DNA from: Streptococcus vicugnae
Lineage (GTDB): Bacteria; Bacillota; Bacilli; Lactobacillales; Streptococcaceae
NCBI RefSeq assembly: GCF_016461705.1
Contig: NZ_JAEMHW010000002.1
Location: forward strand, 186,001-250,000
Direction: 5' to 3'
DNA length: 64,000 nt
Shown here: piece by piece, positions 44,277 to 52,923 of the stretch
Layout: each line of letters begins with the position of its first letter
How positions within the stretch are numbered: the stretch's first letter is position 1
Notes under the pieces: model-generated
What the model saw: only the letters and a program-made list of their open reading frames with translations
Databases searched by the model: none
What the model was told of the DNA's origin: nothing
Program-made: the position numbers and the translations under genes

Positions 44277-45011
44277 CTATTCAAAATAAATATCTGTTGT
44301 ACCGAGACCATTATCAATGTTGAGTTTCAACAATGGCAATGTTTCATCTGTTGCTGGATTACCATGCGTGTTAACGGTACCGAGACCATTATCAATATTG
44401 ACTGATACTCTAAATTCTTTTGGAACGTAAACTTGCAGTTTACCTAGACCATTATCGATATCAATCGTAGCACCCGATTCATCTAAACTTGTGCCATTAA
44501 GATAAACAATCAAACTACCTAGGGCATTTTCAATTTTACCATGTCTTAAATCATTCACAGACATATAAGCTGTTCTTTCACCAAGACTATTGTCTACTGT
44601 AAATGTCCCGTCAGCATCCGAATATTCCTTAGAATCTGAAATATTACTATAGATGTACTTGCCTCCAAAATCATGACGAACATATACCTTCTTACCAAAA
44701 ATCATAGAAAGACCAACTCCAATCAAAATAGAAACCAAAATGATGATAAACGGAGATACCATACCAATCCCAAGCAAATCAGAGAATAAACAAGCAATAA
44801 TACCAAGTGGGAATGTCACACCAAGAAAACTTCTTTTACCGATACCATTCACAATGATGAAGTAAGCTAAAATGACTATCAAAGCAATTTTCATCATAAA
44901 CTTCAATGACGGAAATTCAGACAATACTCCCATTTTATTAAGTAATAACATCACAGCAAATAAAATCAATAATAATCCAGTAATAATTGAATTAATTCTA
45001 TGTTTTTTCAT
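44277..45011 (-). CDS. LiaF-like membrane protein with IDNGLG beta repeats
   Basis: 244 aa. Four N-terminal TM helices (about 10-105), then a soluble C-terminus with a regularly repeated motif: TVDNSLG, KIENALG, DIDNGLG, NIDNGLG, NIDNGLG. This is the beta-helical pattern of LiaF/DUF2154-type proteins, which sense or restrain envelope-stress regulators. It overlaps the LytTR gene at ATGA, so the two form a regulator/membrane-partner pair. Confidence 0.8.
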   Translation of the reverse strand: MKKHRINSIITGLLLILFAVMLLLNKMGVLSEFPSLKFMMKIALIVILAYFIIVNGIGKRSFLGVTFPLGIIACLFSDLLGIGMVSPFIIILVSILIGVGLSMIFGKKVYVRHDFGGKYIYSNISDSKEYSDADGTFTVDNSLGERTAYMSVNDLRHGKIENALGSLIVYLNGTSLDESGATIDIDNGLGKLQVYVPKEFRVSVNIDNGLGTVNTHGNPATDETLPLLKLNIDNGLGTTDIYFE

Positions 45012-45469
45012 CTCTTCAACCTCTTTTCGTCCATAATTTCAATTAATGCCTTAATATAATTTCTTGATGCATACGCTCTTTTAGTAGAATGAGTAAAGGA
45101 TATCTCACTAGCACCAGTAATATTCTTCTTTATGCCAGAAATCCTGACGGTATTAACGATAGTTGATTTCGATACCCTGATAAAATCCCTTGGAAGAAGT
45201 TCTTCCAATTCATATAATTTTCGCCTTGTTTTGTAAATGTCCGTTGACGTGTGTATCAGAATGTAGTTACCATCAGATTCCATGAAAATAATGGACTTAA
45301 GCTCTAAGAAATGCTCAACATCATCTTGAAAAGCCGATAAACGAAGGCTGCCAGAAGATTGACTGACCAAAGTCTTTTGCAGCTCCAAGATATCATCTGT
45401 CAACTCTTTACAATGAATGGTAATGTAATCTTGCTCCAGAGAATCATCGACATCAATGGTGATTTTCAC
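45008..45469 (-). CDS. LytTR family DNA-binding regulator without receiver domain
   Basis: 153 aa from GTG at 45469 (AGGAGGG upstream); the longer frame from 45505 includes the RBS. N-terminal 55 residues are not a receiver domain. LytTR domain at about 55-150: KSIIFMESDGNYILIHT, ELLPRDFIRVSKSTIVNTVRI, YASRNYIKAL. The pairing with a membrane protein matches LytTR regulatory systems, where the membrane partner inhibits the regulator. Confidence 0.88.
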   Translation of the reverse strand: MKITIDVDDSLEQDYITIHCKELTDDILELQKTLVSQSSGSLRLSAFQDDVEHFLELKSIIFMESDGNYILIHTSTDIYKTRRKLYELEELLPRDFIRVSKSTIVNTVRISGIKKNITGASEISFTHSTKRAYASRNYIKALIEIMDEKRLKR

Positions 45470-45575
45470 TCCTCCAACCCTCCTTTTGATTATAGTAAAA
45501 CACACTTGCTATTAATTAGCAATAGTTTGGGACAAGAGGTTAATTTTTGGTGATGAAAGGTAATTGAAAACAAAG

Positions 45576-45604
45576 GAAAAAGCTAACCAGATTTGGTTAG
45601 CTCA
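45576..45604 (-). terminator. NUDIX gene terminator
   Basis: AGCTAACCA / TGGTTAGCT hairpin, with TTTTTCC on the minus strand. It overlaps the stop codon. Confidence 0.82.
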
Positions 45605-46082
45605 ATTCTTCGATAAAGTTCTGTATTCTCTGCGTGGCTAGTTCCTCTCGAGACATGCCACGCAATTCATCACAAGTCACCCATTTATAAGCAGAGGTTT
45701 CACCTTCTTGTAAAACAATACTATCCTTATCGACGTCTGTATGACAAAGATAATTGACATAATAAGTTTGATGCCTTTGGTGTAAGACGCGCCCTACTTC
45801 AACAAAATCATCTGTCACGATTCCTGTCTCTTCACGCAATTCGCGTTTGGCACACTCTAAAGGACTTTCATCTTGCAAAGCTGAACCACCAGCAGTCGCT
45901 TCCCACATACCACCAAGATTTTTTCTTGAATCTCTCTGAGTTAGCAAATAAGTCCCATCTTGATGCCTCACGATAACTTCACTCACCAAATGATAAACAC
46001 CCTTTGGAATCTTTTTCCCACGAACCAAAACTTGACCACCGATAACATTCAAATGCGCATCATAAGCATCCCAAAGTTCCAT
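45597..46082 (-). CDS. NUDIX hydrolase
   Basis: 161 aa. Complete Nudix box from GGSALQDESPLECAKRE to LREETGI (about 66-88). The start MELWDAYDAHLNVIGGQVLVRGKKIPKGVYHLVSEV resembles Nudix proteins related to isopentenyl diphosphate isomerase-like hydrolases (YfcD type). Substrate not predictable. Confidence 0.88.
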   Translation of the reverse strand: MELWDAYDAHLNVIGGQVLVRGKKIPKGVYHLVSEVIVRHQDGTYLLTQRDSRKNLGGMWEATAGGSALQDESPLECAKRELREETGIVTDDFVEVGRVLHQRHQTYYVNYLCHTDVDKDSIVLQEGETSAYKWVTCDELRGMSREELATQRIQNFIEELS

Positions 46083-46160
46083 TTCAAACCTCCTTTATTC
46101 CAGACAAATACTGTTAATAAGCTTTGATATTATACCACTTGATTTGATAAATTCAACTAA

Positions 46161-46195
46161 AAAACCACCTAGAAGATTTTCTTCTAAGTGGTTAT
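46161..46195 (-). terminator. Distal guaA terminator
   Basis: ACCACcTAGAAG / CTTCTAaGTGGT hairpin; on the minus strand it is followed by TTTTTTAG. It lies 118 bp past the guaA stop. Confidence 0.85.
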
Positions 46196-46265
46196 ATTAT
46201 TCACCTCTCAGCAACCTCATCACATCGTCGCTTTCGCTCCTTGCTCTGAGACAGCTATCACAGGG

Positions 46266-46316
46266 GTAGTACTAAAGACTTTTTTTGCGACTTCGTCGCT
46301 AAAAATCTAGTACTAC
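46266..46316. repeat. Nested inverted repeats over the guaA 3' end
   Basis: Outer arms GTAGTACTA (46266-46274) and TAGTACTAC (46308-46316) enclose an inner hairpin GCGAC-TTC-GTCGC (46287-46299) flanked by a T7 and an A5 tract. The right outer arm contains the guaA stop codon. The inner hairpin is not followed by a T tract in either direction, so it is not a standard terminator. Confidence 0.7.
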
Positions 46317-47875
46317 TCCCACTCAACTGTTGCTGGTGGTTTACTTGTAATATCGTAGACGATGCGGTTAACGTGGTCAACTTCATTTACGATACGAACA
46401 GAGATTTTTTGAAGAACATCCCATGGGATACGTGCAAAGTCTGCTGTCATACCGTCGATTGATGTGATTGCACGGATTGCGATTGTGTAATCGTAAGTAC
46501 GTCCATCACCCATAACACCAACTGAGCGAACACCTGTGTTAACTGTGAAGTATTGCCAGATATCACGGTCAAGACCAGCTTTAGCAATTTCTTCACGAAG
46601 GATAGCATCAGATTCACGAACTGTTTCAAGACGTTCTGCTGTGATTTCACCCATCACACGGATAGCAAGTCCTGGTCCTGGGAATGGTTGGCGCCAAACG
46701 ATTTCATCTGGCATACCAAGTGCTGTACCAAGCGCACGAACTTCGTCTTTGAAAAGTGTATTAAGTGGTTCAATCAATTCAAATTGCATGTCTTCTGGAA
46801 GACCACCAACGTTATGGTGTGATTTGATTGTTTGGGCAGTATCTGTACCTGATTCGATAACGTCTGTGTAAAGAGTACCTTGGGCTAAGAAGTCAACACC
46901 TTTAAGTTTGCTTGCTTCGTCGTCAAATACACTGACAAATTCATTACCGATGATTTTACGTTTTTTCTCTGGGTCATCAACACCAGCAAGAAGGTCCAAG
47001 AAACGTTTTGAAGCATCGACACGAATGATGTTCAATCCGAATTTACCACCAAGCATGTTCATAACTTGGTCACCTTCTCCTTTACGAAGAAGACCGTGGT
47101 CAACGAAGATACATGTCAATTGATCACCGATAGCGCGTTGTAAAAGAACACCAACTACTGATGAGTCAACCCCACCTGAAAGTCCCAAAAGAACTTTACG
47201 ATCACCAACTTTTTGACGGATTTCATTAATTTGCAAATCAATGAAGTTATCCATTGACCAATCACCTTTAGCACCACAGATGCGGAAAGCAAAGTTACGT
47301 AAAATATCGTTACCATATACTGAGTGACGAACTTCTGGGTGGAATTGGATACCATAGATGTTTTTCTCAGTATTTTCAATTGCTGCGTAAGGGCAATCAG
47401 CAGAGTCCCCAACCAAATGGAAGCCTGCAGGAATTTCAGTAACGGCATCACCATGGCTCATCAAAACAGTTTGTTCTTCTGGTGTTTCAGCAAAAAGTTC
47501 TGATTTTGCTTGCAAACGAAGTGTTGATTGACCGTATTCACTGTGACCAGTTTGACCGGCTGGAACAACTTTACCACCAAGTTTGTCAGTCAACAATTGC
47601 ATACCATAACAGATACCTAGAATCGGAATACCCAATTCAAAAATTTCTTCATCAATACCAAAAGCATTGTCAGCATAAACTGAATTTGGACCACCTGAAA
47701 GTACGATACCAATTGGGTTAATTGCACGAACTTCGTCTGCTGTGATTTTGTGGCTTCGTAGTTCAGAGAAAACACCAAATTCACGGATACGACGAGCAAT
47801 CAATTGGTTGTACTGGCTACCATAGTCAAGAACAATGATTTTTTGAACATCGTTCAAAGTAGATTTGTCAGTCAT
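46313..47875 (-). CDS. guaA: GMP synthase (glutamine-hydrolysing)
   Basis: 520 aa; converts XMP to GMP. Class I amidotransferase domain (1-200: GICYGMQLL with the catalytic Cys; GIQFHPEV with His), PP-loop ATPase ([11 protein letters not shown]) and dimerisation domain ending KPPATVEWE. Monocistronic. A -10 TACAAT lies upstream on the minus strand (47932-47927). The 3' end of guaA is a known integration target for genomic islands. Confidence 0.98.
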   Translation of the reverse strand: MTDKSTLNDVQKIIVLDYGSQYNQLIARRIREFGVFSELRSHKITADEVRAINPIGIVLSGGPNSVYADNAFGIDEEIFELGIPILGICYGMQLLTDKLGGKVVPAGQTGHSEYGQSTLRLQAKSELFAETPEEQTVLMSHGDAVTEIPAGFHLVGDSADCPYAAIENTEKNIYGIQFHPEVRHSVYGNDILRNFAFRICGAKGDWSMDNFIDLQINEIRQKVGDRKVLLGLSGGVDSSVVGVLLQRAIGDQLTCIFVDHGLLRKGEGDQVMNMLGGKFGLNIIRVDASKRFLDLLAGVDDPEKKRKIIGNEFVSVFDDEASKLKGVDFLAQGTLYTDVIESGTDTAQTIKSHHNVGGLPEDMQFELIEPLNTLFKDEVRALGTALGMPDEIVWRQPFPGPGLAIRVMGEITAERLETVRESDAILREEIAKAGLDRDIWQYFTVNTGVRSVGVMGDGRTYDYTIAIRAITSIDGMTADFARIPWDVLQKISVRIVNEVDHVNRIVYDITSKPPATVEWE

Positions 47876-48060
47876 TATTACCCTTTCTATTAACGTCAGC
47901 CCCTTTGGCTAACAGTGTTCCCTTTAATTGTAGCATAATTTCTAGCATTTAGCAGTAGATTTTCGGTATCTAATTAAAATTAGCAATTTAACAACTATTC
48001 TCATAATTATATAATCAGATAAAGCGATTTCTGCACTTGATTTTAGAAATTTCAGCTGCT

Positions 48061-48090
48061 AAAAAGCCACGATTTCTCGTGACTTCTATT
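48061..48090 (-). terminator. Terminator after the GNAT gene
   Basis: GTCACGA / TCGTGGC hairpin with loop GAAA, followed by TTTTTAG on the minus strand. Confidence 0.82.
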
Positions 48091-48091
48091 T

Positions 48092-48559
48092 TTAATCAAT
48101 AATCTGTTCCATGCGTGTTTCTTGCGGTGTCATGCCTTGGCGTTCATAGAAACGAACTGCTGATTTATTAGCACTCCAGACATTCAACGTTAAGTTGTAA
48201 CAACCAATCTCTTTGGCATACTGCAAGGCAAACTGATATAACTGCTCACCGATTTTTTGCCCACGCGCAGCCTCATCCACACACAAGTCATCAATAAAAA
48301 GTGTCTTTCGTGGCACTTTTGGCGCTGACGATTGCTCGATAACGGTAAACATATGCCCAAGAACTTGTCCCTTTTCGTCTTCATAGACAAAAATCGGACG
48401 ATTATCATCAGCTATCAACTCAGCTAATTGGGCTTCCGTATATTTGACACCCTTTTCTTGGAATAAATCAGGTCTAACCTTATGGTGCACCAAGAGAACT
48501 TGCTCTAGTAAATCAATCAGTTTTGATATATCACTTTCTTTTGCTCGTCTAATCGTCAT
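48092..48559 (-). CDS. GNAT family N-acetyltransferase
   Basis: 155 aa. The acetyl-CoA site is in LFIDDLCVDEAARGQKIGEQLYQFALQYAK (Q/R-x-x-G-x-G/A type), followed by NLTLNVWSANKSAVRFYERQGM. Acceptor unknown. 15 bp after the HD gene, probably the same transcript. Confidence 0.92.
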   Translation of the reverse strand: MTIRRAKESDISKLIDLLEQVLLVHHKVRPDLFQEKGVKYTEAQLAELIADDNRPIFVYEDEKGQVLGHMFTVIEQSSAPKVPRKTLFIDDLCVDEAARGQKIGEQLYQFALQYAKEIGCYNLTLNVWSANKSAVRFYERQGMTPQETRMEQIID

Positions 48560-48574
48560 ATCAGTCTCTCCTTC

Positions 48575-49225
48575 TTACAACTTACCGTCCCATTCTGCGT
48601 AGAATTCTTTTAAGAATTCTTCCAAAACAGCGTGGCGGTGCTCAGCCATTTTTCTAGCGTGGCTTGTGTTCATCAAGTCTTTAAGTTTAAGCAATTTTTC
48701 ATAAAAATGCATGATTGCTGTGTCCTTGCCATTACGATACTCCTCAGCAGTCAAATGTTCACGGGCAGTCATGCTGGGGTCATGAATAGGACGGCCTTTA
48801 CTTCCTGAATAAGCCATGCAACGCGCAATACCAATCGCACCAATAGCATCCAAACGGTCAGCATCTTGCACAACTTTTCCTTCTAAAGTTGCTGGAATAC
48901 TGCTTCCATCTCCTTTAAAAGACATGGTATTGATGATTTGAATAACGTGTTCGACGTCTGCTTGAGAAAGTTGCCGCTCAACGAGCCAAGCTTTTAAATT
49001 AGCTAGAGCTTGCTTAGGATCATCATTTAACTTTTCATCAGCCATATCATGCACCAAAGCAGTCAACTGACAGATAAAGCTATCTGCTCCTTCTTTTTCG
49101 GCTAATTCACGCGCTGTATTTCTCACACGAACCGCATGCCACCAGTCATGTCCACTAGATTCAGCATGCAATTTATCATAAACAAGCTTTTCAGCCCTTT
49201 GTAAAATATCATTTTTATCAGTCAT
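48575..49225 (-). CDS. HD-domain phosphohydrolase (YedJ-like)
   Basis: 216 aa. HD motif residues: H25 (SSGHDWWHAVRV), HD pair in LTALVHDMADEKL and the distal Asp in VVQDADRLDAIGAIGIARC. Small HD hydrolases of this type act on nucleotides or phosphate esters; the substrate is not established. Confidence 0.9.
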   Translation of the reverse strand: MTDKNDILQRAEKLVYDKLHAESSGHDWWHAVRVRNTARELAEKEGADSFICQLTALVHDMADEKLNDDPKQALANLKAWLVERQLSQADVEHVIQIINTMSFKGDGSSIPATLEGKVVQDADRLDAIGAIGIARCMAYSGSKGRPIHDPSMTAREHLTAEEYRNGKDTAIMHFYEKLLKLKDLMNTSHARKMAEHRHAVLEEFLKEFYAEWDGKL

Positions 49226-49243
49226 AAAATGATTATATCATAA

Positions 49244-49272
49244 AAGCAGGACAAATTTGCCCTGCTAAAAAA
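49244..49272 (-). terminator. Terminator of the rhodanese/CoA-disulfide reductase operon
   Basis: GCAGGaCAAATTTGcCCTGC (49246-49265) with a short T tract on the minus strand. Confidence 0.75.
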
Positions 49273-49300
49273 TAGGAAGATGTTTAAAGAAAATGTTCTA

Positions 49301-49603
49301 TTAGTATTCTAATGCTCCTGGCCACGCTGATGTGCCGCCATCAACATTTACCACTTTATAGCCTTGGTCATCTAGAAAAAAGCAGGCTTGTTCTGAACGG
49401 GCACCACTTTGGCAAATGATATGGTATGTTTTATCTTTATCAAGCGCTTGGTAGCCAGATACAAATTCACTCAAGGGAAGATTGACTGCTGTAGGTACAT
49501 GTCCCATTGCAAATTCCATTTTCTCACGAACATCAATAATGTTTAACGGTTCATTATTATTTAATGCATCATGCAATTGTTTTGGACTAATGTATTTAAC
49601 CAT
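49301..49603 (-). CDS. Single-domain rhodanese
   Basis: 100 aa from MVKYISPKQLHDAL at 49603 (AGAGGAG upstream). Rhodanese fold: NIIDVREKMEFAMGHVPTAVNLPL, active Cys in YHIICQSGARS and VVNVDGGTSAWPG. Moves sulfane sulfur via a Cys persulfide. It overlaps the upstream gene by 8 bp. Confidence 0.92.
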   Translation of the reverse strand: MVKYISPKQLHDALNNNEPLNIIDVREKMEFAMGHVPTAVNLPLSEFVSGYQALDKDKTYHIICQSGARSEQACFFLDDQGYKVVNVDGGTSAWPGALEY

Positions 49604-51251
49604 GTTTAATCTCCTCTGGTTTGACAGTACTGTATAGGTGATAAGCACCATCAAGATTTTCTACTTTAAAGCCATGTTGTTTCAAAATACGTTCGCCGAT
49701 GTAAGAACGAAGACCACTGTGACAACTGATAATGTACTCTTGGTTTGGATCCAGTTCTGATAAACGGTCACGTAATTCATCTAGTGGTATGTTAATACCA
49801 TTGGCAATATGACCTCTGGCAACTTCTGCTTTAGTACGAACATCAAGGAAGACCTTACCTTTTGCTAATTCATCAGCTAATTCATACCACTGAACAGACT
49901 CACTAACCCCTTCAATAATATTAAGGGCAGCATATCCAGCCATGTTTACAGGGTCTTTAGCTGCTCCAAATGGTGGGGCATAAGTAAATTCGAGTTCTGG
50001 AAGGTCTGCAACTGTCAAACCAGCCTTGATAGCTGTAGCTAGTATGTCAATACGTTTGTCGACACCTTTTTGACCGACTGCTTGTGCTCCATAGATAACA
50101 CCAGTTTTCTTATTAAAAATTAGTTTTAGGACAACATCTATCGCACCAGGATAGTAACCAGCATGATCTTTGTTATTTGTGTGAACAACAGCAACATCAT
50201 CAAAGTTTTGACGAGCAATACGCTCGCTAAGTCCTGTTGAAGCAGCTGCTAAATCAAAGACACGAACAATAGCTGTTCCAATGCTACCTTTATTTTGGCG
50301 AGCAATCCCAGCAATATTATCAGCTACTTGACGACCTTGACGGTTTGCTGGGCTAGCTAGAGAAATAAGCGCATCTTGACCAGTGATTTCTTGTTTAACA
50401 ATAATGGCATCACCAACAGCGTAAATATATGGATTGCTTGTTTGGTAGTTTTCATTAACCAAAATACCACCACGAAGACCAAGTTCAAGACCTGCTTCTT
50501 TTGCTAAGCTTGATTCTGGTTGAACCCCAACAGACATAATCGTAATATCTGATGTTAATTCACTACCATTTTCAAGAATAATAGTTTTCCCATTATCTTT
50601 AAACGCTTTAGCTGATTGATTGGTGTAGACTGTAATACCGTTGCGTATTAATTCGTTCTTAACAAAAGCAGCCATTTCTTCATCAAGTGGCGGTAAAACG
50701 TGCGGCGCTTTTTCAACGATTGTCACTTTCAAACCTTTTTTGGCTAGGCTTTCTGCCATTTCAAGACCGATAAAGCCAGCACCAATAACTGTTGCATTTC
50801 CTGATTGTACATCAGATAAAGCTGCCATGATTTTATCCAAATCTGGAATATTGCGAAGTACAAATACATTATCAGCACTGTCTAAACCTTCCATTTGTGG
50901 CACAAATGGTTTAGCACCTGGTGACAAGATTAGTTTGTCATATGATTCTGTGTAAACTTTGTCTTCATGACGAACTGTAATTTCTTTCTTGTCAGCATCA
51001 ACTGACAATACTTCTGATTCTGGACGAACATCAATATTAAAACGTACTTTCAAACGTTCTGGTGTTTGAACTAGCAAGTTATCACGCTCTGCAATTTCTC
51101 CAGAAACATGAAAAGGTAGCCCACAGTTAGCAAAAGACACATAAGGCCCTTTATCAAAAACAATAATTTCAGCATCTTCCATCAAACGACGAAGACGTGT
51201 TGCAGCAGACATGCCCCCAGCTACACCACCGACAATCAAAATTTTACTCAT
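49596..51251 (-). CDS. CoA-disulfide reductase with C-terminal rhodanese domain
   Basis: 551 aa. FAD/NAD(P) pyridine nucleotide-disulfide fold (ILIVGGVAGGMSAATRLRRL; ATVIGAGFIGLEMAESLAKKG) with the single active Cys C43 in ANCGLPFHVSG, diagnostic of CoA-disulfide reductases. A C-terminal rhodanese domain (about 455-545) has active Cys in EYIISCHSGLRS. Fusions of this kind reduce CoA persulfide or polysulfide. It lies between two free rhodaneses in a CsoR-type-regulated operon, pointing to reactive-sulfur control. Confidence 0.94.
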   Translation of the reverse strand: MSKILIVGGVAGGMSAATRLRRLMEDAEIIVFDKGPYVSFANCGLPFHVSGEIAERDNLLVQTPERLKVRFNIDVRPESEVLSVDADKKEITVRHEDKVYTESYDKLILSPGAKPFVPQMEGLDSADNVFVLRNIPDLDKIMAALSDVQSGNATVIGAGFIGLEMAESLAKKGLKVTIVEKAPHVLPPLDEEMAAFVKNELIRNGITVYTNQSAKAFKDNGKTIILENGSELTSDITIMSVGVQPESSLAKEAGLELGLRGGILVNENYQTSNPYIYAVGDAIIVKQEITGQDALISLASPANRQGRQVADNIAGIARQNKGSIGTAIVRVFDLAAASTGLSERIARQNFDDVAVVHTNNKDHAGYYPGAIDVVLKLIFNKKTGVIYGAQAVGQKGVDKRIDILATAIKAGLTVADLPELEFTYAPPFGAAKDPVNMAGYAALNIIEGVSESVQWYELADELAKGKVFLDVRTKAEVARGHIANGINIPLDELRDRLSELDPNQEYIISCHSGLRSYIGERILKQHGFKVENLDGAYHLYSTVKPEEIKHG

Positions 51252-51547
51252 TTGTTACCTCCAATTGTTTTTCCTTGCCAAGCAAGCATGCCACCTTTAA
51301 CTGGAATGGCATCATAACCTTTCTTTTTCAAGAGTTTCGCAGCGCGTTTGCTACGTGCTCCTGAGTGACAGATTAGGTAAACAGGACTTTCTTTTTTACC
51401 CTCGTAGGTATGAATTCTGTCAAGCGGGAAAAGTCGTGCTCCTTTAATATGCCCCCCGGTGTATTCTTGAGCTGTTCGAACATCAAGCAAGGTTGTTGAT
51501 TTATCTTGTAAAACAGACTCTAATTCACTCGTAGTAACTGTTCTCAC
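51248..51547 (-). CDS. Single-domain rhodanese
   Basis: 99 aa. TLLDVRTAQEYTGGHIKGARLFPLDRI, active Cys in VYLICHSGARSKRAAKLL, PVKGGMLAWQG. First gene of the operon, divergent from the CsoR-family gene; it overlaps the reductase gene at ATGA. Confidence 0.93.
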   Translation of the reverse strand: MRTVTTSELESVLQDKSTTLLDVRTAQEYTGGHIKGARLFPLDRIHTYEGKKESPVYLICHSGARSKRAAKLLKKKGYDAIPVKGGMLAWQGKTIGGNK

Positions 51548-51601
51548 TGATTGAGAAAATAATTTATTAAGAAAAATAAGCCTTTTTCTCCTTTCTTTTA
51601 G

Positions 51602-51698
51602 ATACCCCTATAGGTATACTAAGATAATACCATAGCTCTTTTTATTCTGTCAACGAAAAGGTCTTGCATTTGACAAATATACCTACCACCGGTATAAT
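51602..51698. promoter_or_regulatory. Divergent promoters with two ATACC/GGTAT operators
   Basis: + strand promoter: TTGACA (51670-51675), 17 bp, TATAAT (51693-51698), with ATACC-N7-GGTAT (51679-51695) between the two boxes. Minus-strand promoter: TTGACA (51653-51648), 18 bp, TATTAT (51629-51624), with ATACC-N6-GGTAT (51602-51617) near its start of transcription. The layout lets one CsoR-family repressor shut both directions. Confidence 0.82.
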
Positions 51699-51719
51699 AA
51701 AAAACATAAAGGAGGCCTC

Positions 51720-51980
51720 ATGAAAACAGACAAAAAAGATATTATCAACCGTTTAAAACGTGCTGAAGGACAACTTCGTGGTATTCAAAAAATGATTGAC
51801 GAAGACCAAGAATGTATCGACATTGTGACACAACTAACTGCAGTTCGTTCAAGTATCAATCGTACTATCGGTATCGTCATCGGAAATAAAATCAATCAAG
51901 TCATTGAAGAACCTGTCAAAGACCCTATACAACAAGAAGAAAATCTGGCCAAGGCTATCGACTTGATTATAAAAAAATAA
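51720..51980 (+). CDS. CsoR/CstR family repressor
   Basis: 86 aa all-helical DUF156 protein (RLKRAEGQLRGIQKMIDEDQECIDIVTQLTAVRSSINR). C32 matches the first reactive Cys, but the second CstR Cys is V61 and the CsoR His-Cys copper ligands are absent (VIGNKINQV). Position and operators suggest it controls the rhodanese operon and itself. With one Cys it could not form the intramolecular di- to tetrasulfide bridge of CstR. Confidence 0.9.
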   Translation: MKTDKKDIINRLKRAEGQLRGIQKMIDEDQECIDIVTQLTAVRSSINRTIGIVIGNKINQVIEEPVKDPIQQEENLAKAIDLIIKK

Positions 51981-52002
51981 GAGCCTTAGCTCTTATTTTT
52001 TT
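51975..52002 (+). terminator. Terminator of the CsoR-family gene
   Basis: AAATAAGAGC / GCTCTTATTT with loop CTTA and a T tract; the stop codon is in the stem. Confidence 0.88.
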
Positions 52003-52102
52003 ATCTGCTTGAGTCAGAATATTTTTTTCTTGATGCGAATTCCTTAAAAAGGTGATATACTAAAATTTGAGAAAGCGATTTTAAAATTAGTAAGGAGTCC
52101 AT

Positions 52103-52885
52103 ATGACTAAGAAAGAAATGGTAAGCTTCCTGTTAGATTACCTTATTATGGAGAATCCGCAATTTAAAGCCATCGATGTTCCAGATGACTTACCTGGACA
52201 AGAAACTCTCTTGCGTGCTCTTCTTAATGTCAGACCGCCAATGGCTGTCTCAACTCGTTTTTTAATCATGCAAAATGATTATCTTCAATTGAAAAAAGCC
52301 GAACGGGTGGTCGTCTTTTTAAATCACTTACAACCACTTATGACTGATGAGCGTTTGTACATCTGGAAAGGGGATATTTCACGACTTCAGGTTGATGCTA
52401 TTGTCAATACAGCCACTCAACAAATGCTCGGTTGTTTCCAACCTCTTCACGAGTGTACTGATAATACTATCCACACCTATGCAGGTGTTCAATTACGTTT
52501 AGAATGCTACAACTTGATGAAAGACCAAGGGCATGATGAACCAATTGGTAGTGCTAAAATCACGCCAGGTTACAATCTGCCTGCTAACTTTATTCTTCAC
52601 ACCGTTGGTCCTGCTATCAATGAACACCTCACACCTGAAGATAAAGATTTGTTAGCCCAAAGTTATCTGTCTTGCTTAACATTAGCTGAGAAAAACCAAT
52701 TAGAATCCGTTGCACTTTCTTCTCTTGCGACTAATCATGACAATCATTTCATCAATGAAGAAGCGGCTAAAATCGCTGTTAATACTGTTAAAGCCTTTTT
52801 AGATCAAAGCAAATATGTCAAAAAAATCATTTTCAATGTTACTGAAGATGACGAAGCAGCTATCTATCAAGAATTACTTCATTAA
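52103..52885 (+). CDS. Zinc-type macrodomain protein (protein-ADP-ribose hydrolase family), probably degenerate
   Basis: 260 aa. N-terminal helical extension (1-85) then a macrodomain. Zinc ligands C111, H116 and C118 (MLGCFQPLHEC) and YAGVQLR and FILHTVGP motifs place it with the SirTM-linked Zn-macrodomains of Firmicutes. But the usual VNAAN loop reads VNTAT (101-105), and the phosphate loop near SSLATNHDN lacks the usual STG. ADP-ribose hydrolysis is therefore doubtful. No sirtuin or GcvH-like partner is adjacent. Confidence 0.8.
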   Translation: MTKKEMVSFLLDYLIMENPQFKAIDVPDDLPGQETLLRALLNVRPPMAVSTRFLIMQNDYLQLKKAERVVVFLNHLQPLMTDERLYIWKGDISRLQVDAIVNTATQQMLGCFQPLHECTDNTIHTYAGVQLRLECYNLMKDQGHDEPIGSAKITPGYNLPANFILHTVGPAINEHLTPEDKDLLAQSYLSCLTLAEKNQLESVALSSLATNHDNHFINEEAAKIAVNTVKAFLDQSKYVKKIIFNVTEDDEAAIYQELLH

Positions 52886-52889
52886 ACTA

Positions 52890-52922
52890 AAAGAACTGGG
52901 ATAAAATCCCAGCTCTTTTTTT
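52890..52922. terminator. Bidirectional terminator between macrodomain and MATE genes
   Basis: CTGGGAT / ATCCCAG (52896-52912), flanked by AGA/TCT pairs and a T tract. Confidence 0.88.
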
Positions 52923-52923
52923 A

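Noticed and set aside
46261-46320. Simple terminator directly after guaA
   Set aside because: The inner hairpin is followed by A on the guaA strand, so it does not fit; the hairpin at 46161-46195 is the better terminator.
46313-46330. Integrated island at the guaA 3' end
   Set aside because: No integrase or direct-repeat att pair was found next to guaA in this window; only the inverted repeats are reported.
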